From: JBBQVZ01 sp963695975
GTDB taxonomy: Bacteria; Actinomycetota; UBA4738; HRBIN12
NCBI GenBank assembly: GCA_963695975.1
Contig: CAVOIB010000001.1
Location: 62,001 to 126,000 of the forward strand
Length of the DNA: 64,000 bases
Direction: 5' to 3'
Part shown: positions 61,982 through 64,000 of the stretch, piece after piece
Position numbering within the stretch: the stretch's first letter is position 1
How the letters are laid out: every line of letters starts with the position of its first letter
Translations under genes and position numbers: made by a program
The notes under the pieces: model-generated
Seen by the model: the letters and a program-made list of their open reading frames with translations, nothing else
Databases searched by the model: none
Told to the model about the DNA's origin: nothing

Positions 61982-62616
61982 CTAGATCCAGATGAGCGCG
62001 ACCGACGCTACGAGCAACACCGCGAGCGTGATGCTGACGCCTCGCCTCGACCTTTCATCTGAGCAGATCGCGAGCGTGATGCTCACACCTCGCCGCGACT
62101 TCGTCGTCCCTGGCCGAGCGCGACGCCGCCGACGGCCCAGATGGACGACGATCCGACGACGACCACCATCAGCACGCCGGTGAGCGAGGCGATCGCCAGA
62201 CCTCGGGGCAATCCCGCCGGGAGGAACGCTGCCACCGCGGCGACCGCGAACACCCACGCCTTCGGGTTCAGGCACTGGAACCAGATCGCCTGCCACAGGG
62301 TCAAGGGCGACGCGACGTCCTTCCGTGTCACCGACCCGCCCTGCAGCACCAGGTACGCGATGTACAGCAGGTAGACCGAGCCCACGAGCTTCAGGGCGGT
62401 CTCGGCGGCGGGCACGGCTTCGAGCAGCGCGCCGATGCCGGCTGCGATGGCGATCGCGAGCGCGCCGATCCCGACCGCCGTCCCCAGCACGTGAGGCATG
62501 GTTCGGCGGAACCCGAACCGCAGACCCGATGCCCACAGCACGGCGTTGTTCGGACCGGGCGACACAGACCCCACGAACGCGAACGCGACGAGACCCGCGA
62601 GTTCCTTCACGACCAT
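61982..62616 (-). CDS. LysE/RhtB-type amino acid exporter, frame-broken C-terminus
   Basis: Membrane protein that should have about 205 residues. The start VAFAFVGSVSPGPNNAVLWA and WFQCLNPKAWVFAVAA are LysE-family signatures. After AVGGVALG the first frame ends at 62083, while the expected last helix (GVSITLAVLLVASVALIWI) is read in another frame ending at 61982. In that part a 48-base unit occurs twice, so one copy may be an insertion. Start ATG 62616. Divergent from the AraC-type regulator, which may control it. Confidence 0.8.
62021..62099. repeat. Imperfect 48-base tandem duplication in lysE
   Basis: Bases 62021-62051 and 62069-62099 match at 28 of 31 positions with an offset of 48, a multiple of three. 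Both copies encode RRGVSITLA in the C-terminal region of the exporter. Confidence 0.7.
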
Positions 62617-62662
62617 GATTCCAGCGGGTCGGGTGCGGAGGGTCTTGTACGATCGGCGCATC

Positions 62663-63463
62663 GTGAGCGTGGCGCAGGAGTGGGTCCGCGCATGGAAGCC
62701 GGCGGTGCCGGGCATCCACGAGGTCTTCCACGCGCGGTTCATCGAGCACGCGTATCCGCGTCACACGCACGACACGTGGACCGTCTTCATGGTCGACCAG
62801 GGCGCGATCCGGTACGACCTGGACGCGAAGCATCGCGGCGCGGCCGGGCCGCGGGTGACGCTCCTGCCGCCGCACGTCGTGCATGACGGTCGTCCCGCCA
62901 CGGGTGCCGGGTTCCGCAAGCGCGTCCTGTACGTGGGCACCGATGTGTTGGACGAAGGGCTCATCGGGCGAGCGGTCGACGCTCCCGACGTCGAGGATCG
63001 CGTCACCGTCGGGCTGCTCGATCGCGTGCATCGCGCGCTGGAGCACTCGGGCGACGCGCTCGCTGCCGAGTCGCTGTTCGCGGTGTTCGCGCGGCGTCTG
63101 AAGGATCACCTGGGGCAGGCGGCCGACGCACGACCCGAGCGGCCCGATGCCCAGATCGCGAGCGACCTGCGCGACCTGTTGGACGAGCGGCGGTTCGAAC
63201 CGTTCACGCTCCGCGAGGCCGGCGGCATCCTGCACGTGTCGCCGGCGCATCTGGTCCGCTGCTTCACGCGCGCGTACGGGATCGCGCCTCACCGGTACCT
63301 GCTGGGGCGGCGGATCGACGCGGCCCGCCGGGGGCTCCTGGACGGCCGGCCGATCGCCGACGTGGCGGCGAGCGTGGGATTCCACGACCAGGCCCACCTG
63401 ACGCGTCACTTCAAGCGGCACGTGGGCACCACGCCCGCCCGATTCGCGTCGCGTCCGCGGTAG
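62663..63463 (+). CDS. AraC-family transcriptional regulator
   Basis: Regulator of 266 residues with an N-terminal cupin-type sensor (FIEHAYPRHTHDTWTVFMVD, VTLLPPHVVHDGRPATGAGF) and a C-terminal double helix-turn-helix (TLREAGGILHVSPAHLVRCF, VAASVGFHDQAHLTRHFKRH). This AraC group often sits divergent from LysE-type exporters, as here. GTG 62663 is taken; TACGAT (62648-62653) is nine bases before. The frame is open upstream without support. Likely senses an amino acid or similar and controls the exporter. Confidence 0.9.
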   Translation: MSVAQEWVRAWKPAVPGIHEVFHARFIEHAYPRHTHDTWTVFMVDQGAIRYDLDAKHRGAAGPRVTLLPPHVVHDGRPATGAGFRKRVLYVGTDVLDEGLIGRAVDAPDVEDRVTVGLLDRVHRALEHSGDALAAESLFAVFARRLKDHLGQAADARPERPDAQIASDLRDLLDERRFEPFTLREAGGILHVSPAHLVRCFTRAYGIAPHRYLLGRRIDAARRGLLDGRPIADVAASVGFHDQAHLTRHFKRHVGTTPARFASRPR

Positions 63464-63466
63464 GGG

Positions 63467-64000
63467 TCAGTCCAGCGCGAACGTGCCCGTGACGACCTCG
63501 CCTGCCCGCTCGTACGTACCGATCACGACTCCCGTGGTGGATACCGTGCTGTCGACGAGCTTCAGCCCCGAGGGGATCGTGCCGTCCGCGAACAGGCGTT
63601 TGCCCGACCCGAGGACGAGCGGGAAGACCCACAGACGGAACTCGTCGACCAGGTCGTGGCGCAAGAGCGTCTGGATCAGGTCCCCGCTGCCATGCACCTG
63701 CAGCTCCGGTCCATCTCCATCCTTGAGCGCCGCGACCCCTTCGGCCGCGTCTCCCTCGATCAGAACCGACCTGCTCCATTCCAGCGTGGGATGAGTCCGC
63801 GACGCGACGTACTTGGTGGCGTCGTTCAATGGCTTGGCGCCCTGATCGTCTGAGGCGTGCGGCCAGTGCGCGGCGAAGATGTCGTACGTCTTGCGTCCGA
63901 GAACGAGGTCGAACGGGGCGCTCATCGCATCGCCCATGACCTGACCCATCTGGTCGTCCCAATAGTTCACCGACCAGCCACCGTGCGCGAAGCCGCCGCT
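63467..64000 (-). CDS. RibD-like dihydrofolate reductase family protein, 5' cut by window
   Basis: C-terminal 177 residues of a bacterial bifunctional deaminase-reductase (RibD C-terminal) domain protein, the frame staying open to the window end. Motifs: FDLVLGRKTYDIFAAHWPHA, LQVHGSGDLIQTLLRHDLVD, EFRLWVFPLVLGSGKRLFAD. The usual N-terminus with a SLDG motif lies outside. Such small proteins (about 185-200 residues) reduce unknown pterin-like or other substrates with NADPH. Convergent with the AraC gene, three bases apart. Confidence 0.88.
   Translation of the reverse strand, partial: SGGFAHGGWSVNYWDDQMGQVMGDAMSAPFDLVLGRKTYDIFAAHWPHASDDQGAKPLNDATKYVASRTHPTLEWSRSVLIEGDAAEGVAALKDGDGPELQVHGSGDLIQTLLRHDLVDEFRLWVFPLVLGSGKRLFADGTIPSGLKLVDSTVSTTGVVIGTYERAGEVVTGTFALD

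Overview
The window is 64 kb of high-GC bacterial chromosome with dense, mostly operonic genes on both strands. Several traits point to an Actinomycetota: GTG and TTG starts are common, genes often overlap by 4 bases, the order purS-purQ-purL-purF-purM is kept, and a tRNA-Glu/Asp/Phe block is present. A deep-branching or uncultured class seems most likely, but the species cannot be read from the sequence. No phage genes, insertion sequences, CRISPR arrays or plasmid functions were found.

Layout. 1-8.1 kb: purine biosynthesis (purC end, purS, purQ, purL, purF, purM), interrupted by a HAD hydrolase and a coupled mini-operon of a 43-residue peptide, an ECF sigma factor and an Ogt-type DNA repair protein. 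8.1-9.2 kb: two single-domain response regulators. 9.2-15.5 kb, minus strand: eight tightly packed genes with branched-chain 2-oxoacid dehydrogenase E1 alpha, E1 beta and E2, a corrinoid-binding-type protein, an EamA exporter, a nucleoside phosphorylase, an SH3-like small protein and a 3-aminoacyl-CoA ammonia-lyase-like hotdog protein. 15.6-17.3 kb: an unknown protein and an SDR. 17.3-22.9 kb: four tRNA genes enclosing a DUF192 gene, an intact cyclase/ATPase/TPR protein and several decayed gene pieces; this looks like a rearrangement scar. 23-29.6 kb: a LuxR/TPR regulator, a hydrolase, a small HRDC protein, a SIMPL protein, nadE, a hemerythrin-like protein and a cupredoxin. 29.6-33.5 kb: a giant protein with two complementary cyclase domains. 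33.5-40.8 kb: a broken secreted fn3 protein and a nitrogen block (glutamine synthetase, an acidic micro-peptide, RidA-GlnE) followed by an SDR. 40.9-46.5 kb: AlkA-type glycosylase, Zn alcohol dehydrogenase, the AmmeMemoRadiSam pair amrS-amrB and a cupin-cyclase fusion. 46.6-57.3 kb: a second sigma factor with its membrane partner and many small enzymes (VOC, ABM-like, serine hydrolase, acyltransferase, BNR protein, NTF2-like pair, PNPOx-like, ICMT-like, class IV aminotransferase, FmdB). 57.4-64 kb: a third cyclase/ATPase/TPR protein, an HNH nuclease, a LysE exporter, an AraC regulator and a RibD-like reductase cut by the window edge.

Three themes recur. First, many transcription units seem leaderless: a TANNNT box lies 6-7 bases (8 in one case) before the ATG or GTG, and this also fixes several start codons. 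Second, class III cyclase domains are unusually frequent: three large STAND-type proteins, one cupin fusion and at least three decayed pieces. Third, five recognisable genes (SIMPL, fn3 protein, glutamine synthetase, glnE, lysE) each carry a frameshift, in four cases repaired by removing one base. Assembly error is therefore a serious possibility, and these loci should not be read as true pseudogenes without resequencing.
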